A stretch of 64,000 bases of DNA from Comamonas sp. BIGb0124 (GCF_003752175.1 NZ_RJVF01000001.1:101466-165465), one strand, 5' to 3'. Shown: positions 42,555 through 51,847, counted from the stretch's first letter. Notes: generated from the sequence alone by a model not told the origin. A program made the numbers and translations.

Positions 42555-42589
42555 GACTCCCCCGTATCTGGTGTTAGGTCATGATAGTC

Positions 42590-43036
42590 TCATCTTGCAA
42601 GGCCGTTCTGCGCTAACGTCCTCCAATACCAACGCACCACATCCTCCGTCATGTACCGTATGTCCGTCTTGGTCATCTTCAGGAACGGCCGGGCCGGGAT
42701 CTCACTACCAGGATGGCAGACTTGGCGAACAACGATGCCGCCGAATGACAGCGCGCGTTTGGCCTTGGGCCTGATGACATGGGCCTTGGTGCGGCCGCCG
42801 AACTGGTGGATGGCGGCGTAGGCCACGTTGGTGCCCACGGCTGCTTCGTAAGCTGAATGCCGTGTGACGATGCTGCTGGCCAGGTGGCCGCTGCGCTGCA
42901 GGATCTTGCCTGGCCAGGTCCCTTGCTTGGCGCGGGAATCCTTGGTGCTCTGCTGCAGGTCTTTCCACTTCGCCCGGCCCTGGGCCTCGAAGTTGTCCTC
43001 GACGGCCGACAGCATGATGCCGGCGACATCGCGCAT
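42590..43036 (-). CDS. Phage virion morphogenesis protein (Mu gpG-like), probably N-terminally truncated
   Basis: 148 residues from the first ATG: AGIMLSAVEDNFEAQGRAKW, KILQRSGHLASSIVTRHS, AAVGTNVAYAAIHQFGGRT and ARPFLKM are the family signatures of the tail-completion/virion morphogenesis group. Full-length members have about 20-30 more residues at the front; upstream codons in frame (ALRRWRDAEHRPL) do not match, and the broken recombinase starts there. In Mu-like phages this gene precedes the protease, as here. Confidence 0.82.
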   Translation of the reverse strand: MRDVAGIMLSAVEDNFEAQGRAKWKDLQQSTKDSRAKQGTWPGKILQRSGHLASSIVTRHSAYEAAVGTNVAYAAIHQFGGRTKAHVIRPKAKRALSFGGIVVRQVCHPGSEIPARPFLKMTKTDIRYMTEDVVRWYWRTLAQNGLAR

Positions 43037-43119
43037 CAGTGGGCGGTGTTCTGCATCTCGCCAGCGGCGCAGCGCAAGTCGGCCGCTTCCTCGAACTTCA
43101 TGCGTCCTTCCCTCGCGAC

Positions 43120-44006
43120 GGACGAGGAAAAGTCCGCTCGCAGCAAGTTACCGACATCCTGAAAAACACGATCTACGCCGGTTACTACGCGGTGCCAACG
43201 TGGACCATCGGTCTGACCAAGGGCATTCATGAACCGCTATCAGTTGGGCCACGCATGAGCGCATCAAGGACCGGATCAAGGAAGGCACGCGGGCTGCGAC
43301 TCGCAAGGACATCAACGCCGACTTCCCCTTGCGGGGTTCGGTCCAGTGTGGGCATTGCAACTCGCCGTTCACCTCTGGATGGTGTCAAGGCCGGAGCACG
43401 AAATACCCTTACTACTCCTGCGCCAATAGCGCCTGCAAGAAGGGCTACGGCAAGTCGATCAAGCGCGACGTGATGGCAAGTGACTTCGCTTCGCTGGTCT
43501 CACAGGCCAGCCCCGCACCGGAGATTCTCAGAACCGCGTATGCGATGCGGGAGAAACTGTGGGCGCATCAGAGCGCCCTTGCAGAGGGAAAGATGGCGTC
43601 TCTGAAGTCCGAGTTGATCAACATCGAGCGGCAAGTCGGATTGCTTCTGGACCGCATCGTAGAGGCTCAGGTACCATCAGTTATCAATGCCTATGAGCGA
43701 CGTATCAAGCTGCTGGAAGAGCAGCGTGTGAGCGTGAATGAAACGCTGTCGCGCCGGAATGAACCTGTTCGCTCGTTCGAGCGTACGTGCCAAGCGGCGC
43801 TGAAATTCTTGGCCGATCCCCTCGCGCTGTACAAGCTTCCGAACATGGATATCGAGAGGCTGGTGATAGGGTTGATCTTCTCGAAGCACCCGTCATACAC
43901 CCGGGAAAAAGGCTTCTTTGAACCGGAACTATCCAGTCCTATCAATAACTTAGGTCAATTTCAAGCCAAAAAACAAAATGGTGGAGCTGGGGGGAGCCGA
44001 ACTTAA
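43120..44006 (+). pseudogene. Large serine recombinase, 5'-truncated and frameshifted
   Basis: The remaining reading frames match the C-terminal half of a recombinase: SQQVTDILKNTIYAGYY and GLTKGIHEPL in one frame, then a shift near 43240 to SWATHERIKDRIKEGTR, KDINADFPLRGSVQCGHCNS (zinc-ribbon cysteines CGHC and CANSAC) and the coiled-coil region. The catalytic N-terminal domain is absent. It ends in GGAGGSRT over a tmRNA-like 3'-end sequence. It was probably the integrase of an element that is now decayed. Confidence 0.8.
43979..44003. other. tRNA/tmRNA 3'-end-like sequence, possible attachment-site remnant
   Basis: TGGTGGAGCTGGGGGGA, then CGAAC, is the reverse complement of the conserved 3' end of bacterial tmRNA (ends in CCACCA). 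Only the terminal piece is present, overlapping the recombinase stop codon. This is the usual footprint of an element that integrated in ssrA. A further tRNA-like T-arm sequence (GGTTCAATTCC) occurs at about 44163 without a complete tRNA. Confidence 0.4.
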
Positions 44007-44195
44007 AGTGTCTCCCCACCAAAAACTCGTTGTCTTTCAATGACTTAGGGCACTGCTACAAAGCTCCACTACGTTTAGACGGTCGAGGGCGTTGAAAAGT
44101 GTGCCCCCAAAGTGTACCCCGTGGTGTGCCCCCTGCGGCGTTTCCATGAGCCGTACCCTCTGCGGACGGCGGTTCAATTCCGCAATGTGCCCGGC

Positions 44196-44930
44196 TCAAA
44201 TTCTTTTGAGGGCCACGCGCTTCGACACTGCTTCGGCGCTCTCCCGTCGCTCGCTGTATCGGTCGACTAAATAGGGCGAGCAGTCCCGCGTCAGCCATGT
44301 GAATTTCATCAACTCCTCCATGACGTCCACCACGCGCTCGTAGTATGCGGAGGGTTTCATCCGCCCTGCCTCGTCAAACTCCAAAAACGCCTTCGCGACC
44401 GACGACTGATTGGGGATGGTGATCATCCTCATCCAACGCCCTAGAACGCGCATTTGGTTTACCGCGTTGAAGGATTGGGAGCCGCCCGACACCTGCATGA
44501 CGGCGAGCGTCTTACCCTGTGTTGGCCGGACCCCTCCGATTTCGAGCGGAATCCAGTCAATCTGCGCCTTCAAGATGGACGACATGGCCCCATGACGTTC
44601 TGGCGAACACCACACCATGCCCTCCGACCATTGGGCAAGCTCGCGAAGCTCCGCCACCTTGGGGTGGTCATCGGGCGCACCATCCGGCAGGGGTAGCCCT
44701 GCCGGGTTGAAGAATCGCGTTTCTGCACCCATTGCACGCAGCAAACGTGCACCCTCTTCGGCCACTAGCCTGCTGTATGAGCGGTCCCGCAGGGAGCCAT
44801 AAAGCAGCAGGATGCGCGGCGGGTGCGTGGCGCGCACAGGCGGGGCAAGCTTGGCCTCGTCAAGCGCCTGAAATGCCTCTTGGTCGAGGTTTGGGAGTTC
44901 ACTGCTGGGCGACACGGTTGCCCCCTGCAT
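44196..44930 (-). CDS. arsH: Organoarsenical NADPH-flavin oxidoreductase ArsH
   Basis: 244 residues. NADPH-dependent FMN reductase fold: [41 protein letters not shown] and the ArsH-specific [20 protein letters not shown]. ArsH oxidises trivalent organoarsenicals and has quinone/FMN reductase activity. ATG 44930 lies inside the end of arsC (32-base overlap). Last gene of the arsenic operon. Confidence 0.92.
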   Translation of the reverse strand: MQGATVSPSSELPNLDQEAFQALDEAKLAPPVRATHPPRILLLYGSLRDRSYSRLVAEEGARLLRAMGAETRFFNPAGLPLPDGAPDDHPKVAELRELAQWSEGMVWCSPERHGAMSSILKAQIDWIPLEIGGVRPTQGKTLAVMQVSGGSQSFNAVNQMRVLGRWMRMITIPNQSSVAKAFLEFDEAGRMKPSAYYERVVDVMEELMKFTWLTRDCSPYLVDRYSERRESAEAVSKRVALKRI

Positions 44931-45330
44931 CGATGACCTGCTCCCCATCCTCTTTGGAAAATGCGCCTTGCTGGCGTCCGGGCAGGATGTCCAACACCAC
45001 CTCAGAGGGTCGGCACAGCTTGGTGCCCAGAGGCGTGACCACGATTGGCCGATTGATGAGGATGGGGTGCGCCAGCATGAAGTCGATGAGTTGGTCATCC
45101 GTCCACTTGGCATCGTCCAGCCCCAGCTCGTCGAAGGGCGTCCCCTTGCGGCGCATGACCTCTTTGGTGGTGAGCCCGGTTCCCGCAATGAGAGATTTCA
45201 GCGTATCGCGGTCGGGGGGCGTTACCAGGTACTCGATGACCGTGGGCTCTTCCCCGGAGTTGCGAATCAGCGCGAGGGTGTTGCGCGAGGTCCCGCATGC
45301 CGGGTTGTGGTAAACGGTGATGGAGGTCAT
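44899..45330 (-). CDS. arsC: Arsenate reductase ArsC, glutaredoxin-dependent
   Basis: 143 residues. [20 protein letters not shown] holds the catalytic Cys, and the [13 protein letters not shown] region the arginines that bind arsenate. It reduces arsenate to arsenite with glutaredoxin. Lies 19 bases after arsB. A second, different type of arsenate reductase is encoded earlier in the operon. Confidence 0.94.
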   Translation of the reverse strand: MTSITVYHNPACGTSRNTLALIRNSGEEPTVIEYLVTPPDRDTLKSLIAGTGLTTKEVMRRKGTPFDELGLDDAKWTDDQLIDFMLAHPILINRPIVVTPLGTKLCRPSEVVLDILPGRQQGAFSKEDGEQVIDAGGNRVAQQ

Positions 45331-45349
45331 GGCAGTGAGGGCAAACAGG

Positions 45350-46648
45350 TTAGGCGAAGCTCAGGCGCAAGGCCAGAGCGGCGAGTGTGGCGGCCAGGAC
45401 GGGCACGGTCAGCACGACGCCCACACGGAAGTAGTAGCCCCATGCGATGGTCGTGCCCTTACGCGAAAGAACATGGAGCCAAAGCAACGTGGCGAGGCTG
45501 CCGATGGGGGTGATTTTTGGGCCGAGGTCGCAACCGATGATGTTGGCGAACACCATGGCGTCTTTGACCACGCCGGTCGCCGAGGACTGCTCGATGGACA
45601 GCGCGCCCACCAGTACGGTCGGCATGTTGTTCATGACGGACGAAAGCCCCGCAGCAACGAAGCCCGTGCCGAACGTGGCCCCCCAGACTCCGGCCTTCGC
45701 GAAGTGGTCTAGCAATGCGGCCAAATGAGTCGTTAAACCGGCGTTGCGCAGGCCATAGACCACCAAGTACATCCCGAGGGAAAAGACCACGATTTGCCAT
45801 GGTGCGTTTCTCAGTACGGTCTGCGGTTTGATGACATGGCCCCGTGCTGCCACAGCCAGCAAAGCAGCCGCGCAAACTGCTGCGGTCGCGCTCACGGGCA
45901 CGCCCAGCGGTTCAAGGCCAAAAAATCCCACCAGCAGGACCACAAGCACGGCCCAGCCCGCGAGAAACGTCTTGCGGTCGCGAATGGCGTCTTGCGGTTG
46001 TTTGATTTGGCGCGGGTCGTAGGTTGCGGGCACGTCCTTGCGAAAGAACAGGTACAGCACGCCCAAACTCGCAGCAACCGCGACGATGTTGACCGGCACC
46101 ATGACGGAGGCGTATCGGTTGAACCCGATATCGAAGAAATCCGCCGACACTATGTTGACGAGGTTGGACACCACCAACGGCAGGCTCGCCGTGTCGGCAA
46201 TGAAGCCCGCCGCCATGACAAACGCCAAGGTCGTTGCGGGCGAAAAACCCAAGGCGACCAGCATCGCCAAGACGATGGGCGTCAAAATCAGGGCTGCGCC
46301 GTCGTTGGCGAACAGCGCCGACACGCACGCCCCCAGCAGCACGATGAAGGCAAACAAGCGCGGCCCACTTCCACCGCCCCAGCGGGCAACGTGAAGCGCG
46401 GCCCACTCAAAAAACCCGGCTTCGTCCAAGACCAAGCTGATGACGATCACCGCCACAAAGGTCGCCGTCGCATTCCAGACAATGCCCCAAACCACGGGTA
46501 TGTCTGCGAGGTGCACCACACCGGTCGCAAGCGCCACCAACGCACCCGCCGTGGCACTCCAACCGATGCCCAGCCCGCGAGGCTGCCAAATCACGAATAT
46601 CAGGGTGGCGACAAAAATGGCCACGGCCAGGAGCATCGAGGCGTTCAT
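45350..46648 (-). CDS. arsB: Arsenite efflux pump ArsB
   Basis: 432 residues, about 12 transmembrane helices. ArsB-type signatures: [35 protein letters not shown], and [17 protein letters not shown] then [20 protein letters not shown]. It expels arsenite/antimonite using the proton gradient; no arsA ATPase is present. The stop of the upstream arsC-type gene is 3 bases before its start. Confidence 0.95.
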   Translation of the reverse strand: MNASMLLAVAIFVATLIFVIWQPRGLGIGWSATAGALVALATGVVHLADIPVVWGIVWNATATFVAVIVISLVLDEAGFFEWAALHVARWGGGSGPRLFAFIVLLGACVSALFANDGAALILTPIVLAMLVALGFSPATTLAFVMAAGFIADTASLPLVVSNLVNIVSADFFDIGFNRYASVMVPVNIVAVAASLGVLYLFFRKDVPATYDPRQIKQPQDAIRDRKTFLAGWAVLVVLLVGFFGLEPLGVPVSATAAVCAAALLAVAARGHVIKPQTVLRNAPWQIVVFSLGMYLVVYGLRNAGLTTHLAALLDHFAKAGVWGATFGTGFVAAGLSSVMNNMPTVLVGALSIEQSSATGVVKDAMVFANIIGCDLGPKITPIGSLATLLWLHVLSRKGTTIAWGYYFRVGVVLTVPVLAATLAALALRLSFA

Positions 46649-46651
46649 TGG

Positions 46652-47155
46652 TCAGCGGCTTGCGAGGTCGCGGGCGGACTGTTGGAGGGCCAGCTTTTCG
46701 ATGGCACTGGCGGGCAAGTTGATGAACGCTTCCAACCGCTGACGGATTTCCATCAGCGTCTTGCGGAAAGCTTGATGCCGCGCATCGTCGGTGCCCTCAA
46801 CCTCTGACGGGTCGGCGTAGCCCCAATGTGCCGTCGCCGGATGGCCCGGCCAGAGCGGGCAGACCTCGCCCGCCGCGTTGTCGCAAACGGTGATGACCAA
46901 ATCCATGTGCGGCGCGCTCTCCTGACCGTACTCGTCCCACGACTTGCTCCGCAGCCCTTCGGTCGGTACGCCGACGCGCTCCAAGGCGGCCAGGGCCAAC
47001 GGGTGCGGCTGCTGCTGGTCGCGTGGGCTACTGCCTGCGGAATAGGCGCGGAATCGCCCTTTCCCGAGGTGATTCAGCATGGCCTCGGCCATGATGCTGC
47101 GGGCAGAGTTGTGCGTGCACAGAAACAGCACATTGAGGGGTTTTGTGTTTGTCAT
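46652..47155 (-). CDS. arsC: Arsenate reductase, low-molecular-weight phosphatase type
   Basis: 167 residues. VLFLCTHNSARSIMAEAML contains the C-x5-R phosphatase loop; SKSWDEYG, VITVCDNAAGEVCPLWPG and HWGYADPSEVEG match the thioredoxin-linked ArsC group. It is the second arsenate reductase of the operon, unrelated in fold to the glutaredoxin type downstream. Directly follows arsR. Confidence 0.92.
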   Translation of the reverse strand: MTNTKPLNVLFLCTHNSARSIMAEAMLNHLGKGRFRAYSAGSSPRDQQQPHPLALAALERVGVPTEGLRSKSWDEYGQESAPHMDLVITVCDNAAGEVCPLWPGHPATAHWGYADPSEVEGTDDARHQAFRKTLMEIRQRLEAFINLPASAIEKLALQQSARDLASR

Positions 47156-47179
47156 GGGTGAGGGGTTGAGGTTGGTAAT

Positions 47180-47500
47180 TCAGCAGATGCACGAGGCGGC
47201 GTCCACGGCGCACTCCATGCCTTCACAGCAGTTCTCGGTCAAGAAAGCAATGAGCCCGTTGATGGACTCGTAGGCCGCCCGATAAACCAAGTTCCTGCTC
47301 GCTCGCTCTTGCGTAACAAGGCCAGCGCGAGAGAGTTCTTTGAGATGGAAGGAAAGCGTCGCGTTCGGCGTGCCGAGCGACTCGCACATAGCCCCCGGCG
47401 TCAGCCCCGTTTGACCCGCAACGACAAGGGCGCGGAACACGCGCAAGCGCATCGGGTGGGCCAGCGCTCCAAGGGCGACAACGACTTTTTCTTCATTCAT
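47180..47500 (-). CDS. arsR: ArsR family arsenic-responsive repressor
   Basis: 106 residues. Winged helix: ALAHPMRLRVFRALVVAGQT, TPNATLSFHLKELSRAGLV. The As(III) site is at the C-terminus: C91, C92 and C97 (ENCCEGMEC), with further Cys at 104 and 106, as in the Acidithiobacillus-type ArsR, and not the usual Cys in the DNA-recognition helix. ATG 47500 preferred over a longer frame (to 47581) that crosses the operator. Heads the arsRCBCH operon. Confidence 0.92.
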   Translation of the reverse strand: MNEEKVVVALGALAHPMRLRVFRALVVAGQTGLTPGAMCESLGTPNATLSFHLKELSRAGLVTQERASRNLVYRAAYESINGLIAFLTENCCEGMECAVDAASCIC

Positions 47501-47518
47501 GCGGCGGATATTACCATC

Positions 47519-47536
47519 TTTCCAGAAACATGGAAA
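47519..47536. promoter_or_regulatory. Probable ArsR operator
   Basis: TTTCCAGAAACATGGAAA has perfect 6-base arms and lies 19 bases upstream of the arsR start, where the promoter is expected. Symmetry and place suit autoregulation by ArsR. Confidence 0.65.
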
Positions 47537-47605
47537 TGTCACCAGCACGGGCCGAAAACGGGAGAAAAAAAGTGCCGTCAAAAGCCCCCAGCCGTTGCCT
47601 ATCGT

Positions 47606-47827
47606 TCAAGAAAAATCGAGGTCGTAGACCAGCGCAGGGCTATGCAATCGCGCATAAATTCCTGCCTTGAACGCTTCGACGGCGAGGCGGGATACGTGGC
47701 CCACCCGGTCCGCACTGGCGTCTGCAAAGTCCTGCGCGGCTGCACGTGCAATCACGCCGACCCTGTGCAAGACGTAGTCAGCGCAAAGCGCGCTCACCAT
47801 GCGAAGCGTGGTGCCCGGCCGTTTAAG
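47606..47827 (-). pseudogene. Gene fragment cut by the IS3 remnant
   Basis: About 70 codons in frame up to the stop at 47606 (MVSALCADYVLHRVGVIARA, then AVEAFKAGIYARLHSPALVY). The frame is open into the left end of the IS element, so the front of the gene is missing. No family recognised; coding status uncertain. Confidence 0.35.
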
Positions 47828-48547
47828 TGTATTGACCCACTGAAAAGCTGCACAGGTCTTAAACTTGAAGAAAGAGACCTGAGCATGAAGAATGAAGAAG
47901 AGATCCAACTCGGGTTCAGCAAGGCTTGAAGGACGAAGTCCAGATCAAGGGCTGGCAGGTTCGCAAACGGGCTATTGGCATGCAACCGCGGATCCAGGCT
48001 CTGCCCTAAGTGGCCACAGCGCCCAACGAGCGAGGGTCGACCGATCTTTGTCGAATCTGGGCCGGTCGCGACGGCTGGGCCGCGTTGGCGCTGGTGATCG
48101 ACTGCCATACCCGGGAGTCACTGGGCTGGCACCTCTCGCGCAGCGGCAAGGCGACAACAGCATCGAGCGCATTGGAGCAAGCCTTGATTGCTCGGTTCGG
48201 CATGCTCGGGCGTGTGCTGCGGCCGTTCCTTCTGAGGTCTGACAATGGATTGGTGTTCTGCAGCCGGAACTACACGGCGTTGGTCAAGAGTTATGGCCTA
48301 CAGCAGGAATTCATCACGCCCCATTGCCCTCAGCAAAACGGAATGGTCGAGCGGGTGATCCGAACACTGAAGGAGCAGTGCACGCATCGGCACCGATTCG
48401 AAAGTCTCCAGCACGCGAGCCGGGTGATCGGCGACTGGATTGGTTTCTACAACACTCGCCGGCCGCACCAGGCGCTGGCGATGATGACTCCCGCTGAGGC
48501 ATACGCACTAGCGGCCTGACCTGTGCAGATTCTGCTGGGTCAATACA
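47828..48547 (+). mobile_element. IS3-family element with internal deletion
   Basis: 720 bases bounded by imperfect inverted repeats: the left end TGTATTGACCCA, 8 bases, CTGCACAGGTC; the right end is the complement with a 7-base centre. Inside are the start of orfA (MKNEEEIQLGFSKA, then stop) and only the second half of orfB. Most of orfA and the start of orfB are deleted. It has inserted into an IS66 transposase gene. Confidence 0.82.
47938..48519 (+). pseudogene. IS3-family transposase OrfB, broken
   Basis: In-frame remains begin at VQIKGWQVRKRAIGMQPRIQ, meet a TAA at 48007-48009, then read through VATAPNERGSTDLCRIWAG, LVIDCHTRESLGWHLSRSG, LRSDNGLVFCSRNY and CPQQNGMVERVIRTLKEQC. The DDE Asp (VIDCH), Asp (SDNG) and Glu (ERVIR) are present in the surviving part, but the N-terminal half is gone. 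Confidence 0.85.
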
Positions 48548-49316
48548 CGAGCCCGCAAACAGCCAATTCGAGCGCCCAAGCGCAACCGGCCGGATCTGGT
48601 TCTCGATCCAGTTGTTGTCGATCGGCAGTTGTCCGTCATCCGCAAAGCGAACGAGCGCAGCCCAGCGTTTGAGGCTGTAATCCAGGGCTTTTGCTGTGGC
48701 TGAACCCTCCGGCACCTTTTGCCGTGTCAGCACCATCCATTCGTGCAGAGCGTCGAGCACCGGTAATACCTTGGCTTGGCGGATGGCCTGCCGTTGTTGT
48801 GCATCCAGCGCCTTGACTTCACGTTCGATGTCGTAGATCTGCCCGATCAGGGCCAGTGCCTGCTCGGCCACCTGGCTCTTGTTGGCCACGTGCAGATCGA
48901 AGAACTTGCGTCGCGCATGAGCCCAGCAGCCAACCTCGACGACGTCCGCACCGAACAGGCTTTTGTCGCCCGCAAAGTCATCGCAGACCAGCGCACCCTG
49001 CCAGCCTTCGAGGAAGCTTCTGGCATGCGCTCCTGCACGCGATTCGCAGCGGCCCACCCACTGTCCCAGCGTCGAGCGGGGAATGGCCAGGCCCGCCCGG
49101 CCAAAGACCTGCTCCTGCCGGTACAGCGGCAGATGGTCCGCATACTTGGCCACGAGCACCTGGGCCAAGAGCCCGGTCGTGGGGATGCCCTTGTCGATGA
49201 CGTGCGGATCGACGGCCGCTTGCTTGAGGATCTCGCACTTCGTGCAGGCCCATTTGCCGCGGATGTGGCGTTCGACGCTGAACACGCCGGGCGGGTAATT
49301 ACGGTGCGCTGGAGCG
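48548..49316 (-). pseudogene. IS66-family transposase TnpC fragment
   Basis: Reads FSVERHIRGKWACTKCEILK, VAKYADHLPLYRQEQVFGRA, VGCWAHARRKFFDLHVANKS and LPIDNNWIENQIRPVALGRS, typical for IS66 TnpC. Both ends are missing: the N-terminal part before residue HRNYPPG, and the C-terminus after NWLFAGS, where the IS3 remnant begins. Confidence 0.88.
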
Positions 49317-49366
49317 TGGTTTAATGTTCTTCAAATAAGAATTCAGCGACACATTTTCCCTTTCAT

Positions 49367-49470
49367 GTCGTCGAAAACGACTTGAGCTCAATATGTGTCG
49401 CCATATCTAAGAAATGAGAACATGTTTCGTTGACCTGTCGTCGTCGGCGACATAAGCTGCCGACCTGTCG
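49367..49470. promoter_or_regulatory. Repeat cluster upstream of fic
   Basis: GTCGT/ACGAC form a perfect 5-base inverted repeat around CGAAA (49367-49381). GACCTGTCG occurs twice in direct orientation exactly 30 bases apart (49432 and 49462), with CGACA between. The last repeat ends 21 bases before the fic start, so the cluster may be an operator. Confidence 0.4.
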
Positions 49471-49491
49471 ATAAAACAAGATTTCTGCATC

Positions 49492-50610
49492 ATGACCGAC
49501 ACCGATCCCGCGTGGCAGCCCGAGCAGCCCCACAACCACTTGCCAGCGCTGCCCCCGGCGCACGAGCTGGAAAGCCGGGCCGTTCTCAAAGCTTGCATTG
49601 AGGCCCGCGCCGCACTGGCCGAACTCAAGCAAGCGGCCGAACTCATTCCCAACCAGGCGATGTTGATCAACACCATCCCGCTGCTGGAAGCCAAAGACAG
49701 CTCGGAAATCGAGAACATCGTCACCACAACCGACCAGCTGTTCCAGTACGCACAGGGGCACGACAATGCTGACCCCGCCACCAAAGAAGCCCTGCGCTAC
49801 CGCACCGCGCTGCACCAAGGCTTTGAGTCGCTCAAGGCGCGGCCTCTGTGCACCGGCACCGCCGTGGACGTGTGCCGGACCCTCAAAGGCGTGGACATGG
49901 ACGTTCGCCGCACCCCGGGCACCCAGCTCGCCAACGACCGCACCGGGGAGGTGGTCTATACCCCACCCGAAGGCGAAGCCCGCTTGCGCGGCATGCTAGC
50001 CAACTGGGAGCGCTTTCTGCACAACCAGGCCGAGCTGGACCCTTTGATCCGCATGGCCGTCGGCCACTACCAGTTTGAAGCCATCCACCCGTTCACCGAC
50101 GGCAATGGCCGCACCGGGCGCGTGCTCAACATCCTCTATCTGATTCAAGAAGAGCTGCTGAACCTGCCCATCCTGTACCTGAGCCGCCATGTGATTGCCC
50201 ACAAGGCCGACTACTACCGCCTGCTGCTCAGCGTCACCCGCGACGGCGCCTGGGAGCCCTGGCTGATCTTCATGCTGCAGGCCGTGGCCGAAACGTCCAA
50301 ATGGACCACCGGCAAGATCGCCGCCATCCGCGCGCTGGCCGAGCACACCACCGAACATGTGCGCACGCGCCTGCCCAAGATCTACACCCGCGAACTCGTG
50401 GACGTGATCTTTGAGCAGCCCTATTGCCGTATCGGCAACCTTGTGGACAAAGGCATTGCCCAGCGCCAAGCCGCCTCGCGCTACCTGCACGACCTGGCCA
50501 CTCTGGGCGTGCTGCGCGAAATGCCGTTTGGCAAAGAAAAGCTCTTCATACACCCAAAGCTGATGCAGCTGATCAGCCGCGACAACAACAGCTTTTCCCT
50601 TTACGCCTGA
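49492..50610 (+). CDS. Class II Fic-domain protein (AMP transferase)
   Basis: 372 residues. Fic motif [12 protein letters not shown] at 199-210 is intact (catalytic His199). The N-terminal inhibitory helix carries S70-x3-E74-N75 (SSEIEN), the autoinhibitory motif of class II Fic proteins, so no separate antitoxin is needed. The C-terminal part ([20 protein letters not shown] onward) looks like a winged helix. It transfers AMP from ATP to a protein target, unknown here. It lies between two copies of an IS3 right end. Confidence 0.92.
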   Translation: MTDTDPAWQPEQPHNHLPALPPAHELESRAVLKACIEARAALAELKQAAELIPNQAMLINTIPLLEAKDSSEIENIVTTTDQLFQYAQGHDNADPATKEALRYRTALHQGFESLKARPLCTGTAVDVCRTLKGVDMDVRRTPGTQLANDRTGEVVYTPPEGEARLRGMLANWERFLHNQAELDPLIRMAVGHYQFEAIHPFTDGNGRTGRVLNILYLIQEELLNLPILYLSRHVIAHKADYYRLLLSVTRDGAWEPWLIFMLQAVAETSKWTTGKIAAIRALAEHTTEHVRTRLPKIYTRELVDVIFEQPYCRIGNLVDKGIAQRQAASRYLHDLATLGVLREMPFGKEKLFIHPKLMQLISRDNNSFSLYA

Positions 50611-50631
50611 GCGAATACCCCGAATACGAAC

Positions 50632-50676
50632 ATGAGCAAATTCAACGAACTTATCGCCAACGCACTAGCAGCCTGA
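50632..50676 (+). pseudogene. Start of a gene truncated by an IS3 end
   Basis: ATG at 50632, 22 bases after fic, begins MSKFNELIAN and runs into the IS right end, ending after 14 codons (ALAA, stop). The start resembles the N-terminus of some restriction-methylase (HsdM) type proteins, but ten residues are too few for a call. Confidence 0.35.
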
Positions 50677-50704
50677 CCTGTGCAGATTCTGCTGGGTCAA
50701 TACA
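50661..50704 (+). repeat. Second copy of the IS3 right end
   Basis: 44 bases identical but for one base (G/A) to 48504-48547, in the same orientation. No matching left end or transposase is present at this copy. Together the two copies flank the IS66 fragment and fic. Confidence 0.85.
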
Positions 50705-50758
50705 CTCGTGAGAGCAAAGAGTGGCTGGACATCCACCTGAAGTTGCCCCGGCTGGCGC

Positions 50759-50932
50759 TTACGGCCCGGTGGCTTCGTCCTTCTTCTTCTTTTCTTTCTC
50801 TTTCTTCGCTTGATCGTAATGCCACTTGATGGCGAAGAACATGCACGTGCACAAGACAATGAACTTGAACACACCAAAGACTACAGGAACCCAATCCATC
50901 ATTTCCTCGAGACGCTGCGTCGGCAGCTTCAT
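50759..50932 (-). CDS. Small single-pass membrane protein
   Basis: 57 residues (too short for many gene finders). MKLPTQRLEEMMDWVPVVFG starts a hydrophobic helix that continues as FKFIVLCTCMFFAIKW; the C-terminus is a dense Lys/Glu tail (KKEKEKKKKDEATGP). Start codon in a moderate context with no clear ribosome-binding site. No family recognised. Located between the IS end and the MEKHLA gene. Confidence 0.5.
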   Translation of the reverse strand: MKLPTQRLEEMMDWVPVVFGVFKFIVLCTCMFFAIKWHYDQAKKEKEKKKKDEATGP

Positions 50933-51017
50933 TTTTTATTTCTCGACGTATCGTCGAATCTGACGTCGATCCTAACACCTCCATCAAATGGCATGAGGGC
51001 GTGCACTCGGTATGCAT

Positions 51018-51476
51018 TCAGATGTCTCGGGTATACGGGATGACCACCGCCTGCCCGTGCAGTCTGCCGTCCGCGTCGAGCAGTTGCCACAGCGTGGCAT
51101 CCTCGATCATGAAGCGCTGGCCTGACTGGGTGATGCGCACGCCCTTGTAGCCCGCCTCGTAGCCGAGCCGCTGCACACGGGCTAGAAACTGCTGGCGTTC
51201 CTCGCGATTCGGGGCCTCGGCCGAGAGCCGGGAAGGCAGTTGTGTGATTTCATCCCAGCTGTATCCAAAGCGCCGCTGCGCGGCCTTGTTGCCGTAGATG
51301 AAGAGCGGGTCGGGATCGGTGTTGTGCGCGAGCACCGCGAACGGGGCGCTTTCATAGAGCCATTCGGCAGCCTCCTCGGCGACGGGCATCGCCTGGGGCA
51401 CCAAGGGCCGACCCAGCAACCGGGCGTAGCTGCCCGCCAACAGCGCGTAGAAAGCGGGATCGCGTGGGTTGCTCAT
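51018..51476 (-). CDS. MEKHLA (PAS-like) domain protein
   Basis: 152 residues: SYARLLGRPLVP, WLYESAPFAVLAHNTDPDPL, FIYGNKAAQRRFGYSWDEI, LPSRLSAEAPNREERQQFL and GYKGVRITQSGQRFMIEDAT match the MEKHLA domain over its whole length. The fold resembles PAS and may bind a small ligand; bacterial stand-alone versions have unknown function. Confidence 0.9.
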   Translation of the reverse strand: MSNPRDPAFYALLAGSYARLLGRPLVPQAMPVAEEAAEWLYESAPFAVLAHNTDPDPLFIYGNKAAQRRFGYSWDEITQLPSRLSAEAPNREERQQFLARVQRLGYEAGYKGVRITQSGQRFMIEDATLWQLLDADGRLHGQAVVIPYTRDI

Positions 51477-51835
51477 GTGTCCAGTTCCTTGATCAAGGCA
51501 CCACAGTCGGGCAGATCATCCGATGATCCACCGCGAAACATCCCAGTGATGGCCAACTGGATCCGGCTCGCTCGGGCACCCAGCAATGCCCGTCATTCCA
51601 AGAGTTTGGTCATGTCCATCGGCACTGTCTTCAATAACCAAAGCGCCCAGGCCGTACGGCTGAGGCTTGCCAGTCGCTCACTACTTCCAGCAGGAGTCGG
51701 CCATAAACACCTCATCCAAACAGACGTGAGGGGCATGCAAGTCAGTTTGTAGTGGCATCGCGCTGCGCGGTAGGAGTCGCCACGCATTAGGTGCGGTCGC
51801 TCTACCAACACGACTTGCGCCGAGTGAACATCAAG
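51477..51835. other. Intergenic stretch without a supported gene
   Basis: Upstream part of the 531-base gap before the Mo-oxidoreductase gene. Short open frames on both strands lack start context and family similarity. Nothing else was recognised here; the regulatory sites lie in the rest of the gap. Confidence 0.5.
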
Positions 51836-51847
51836 GTAGCGCGCTAC
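51836..51847. promoter_or_regulatory. Palindrome GTAGCGCGCTAC, distal copy
   Basis: A perfect 12-base palindrome centred 109 bases upstream of a second palindrome with the same core. Distance to the -24/-12 element fits an upstream activator site for a sigma-54 enhancer-binding protein. Confidence 0.55.

Noticed and set aside
44130..44195. Possible tRNA gene
   Set aside because: Only a T-arm-like sequence (GGTTCAATTCC) and a short acceptor-like end were found; no anticodon or D arm could be built.
47309..47929. 206-codon + strand frame across arsR, its operator and the IS3 left end
   Set aside because: It crosses an evident operon promoter and an element boundary, so it cannot be one gene.
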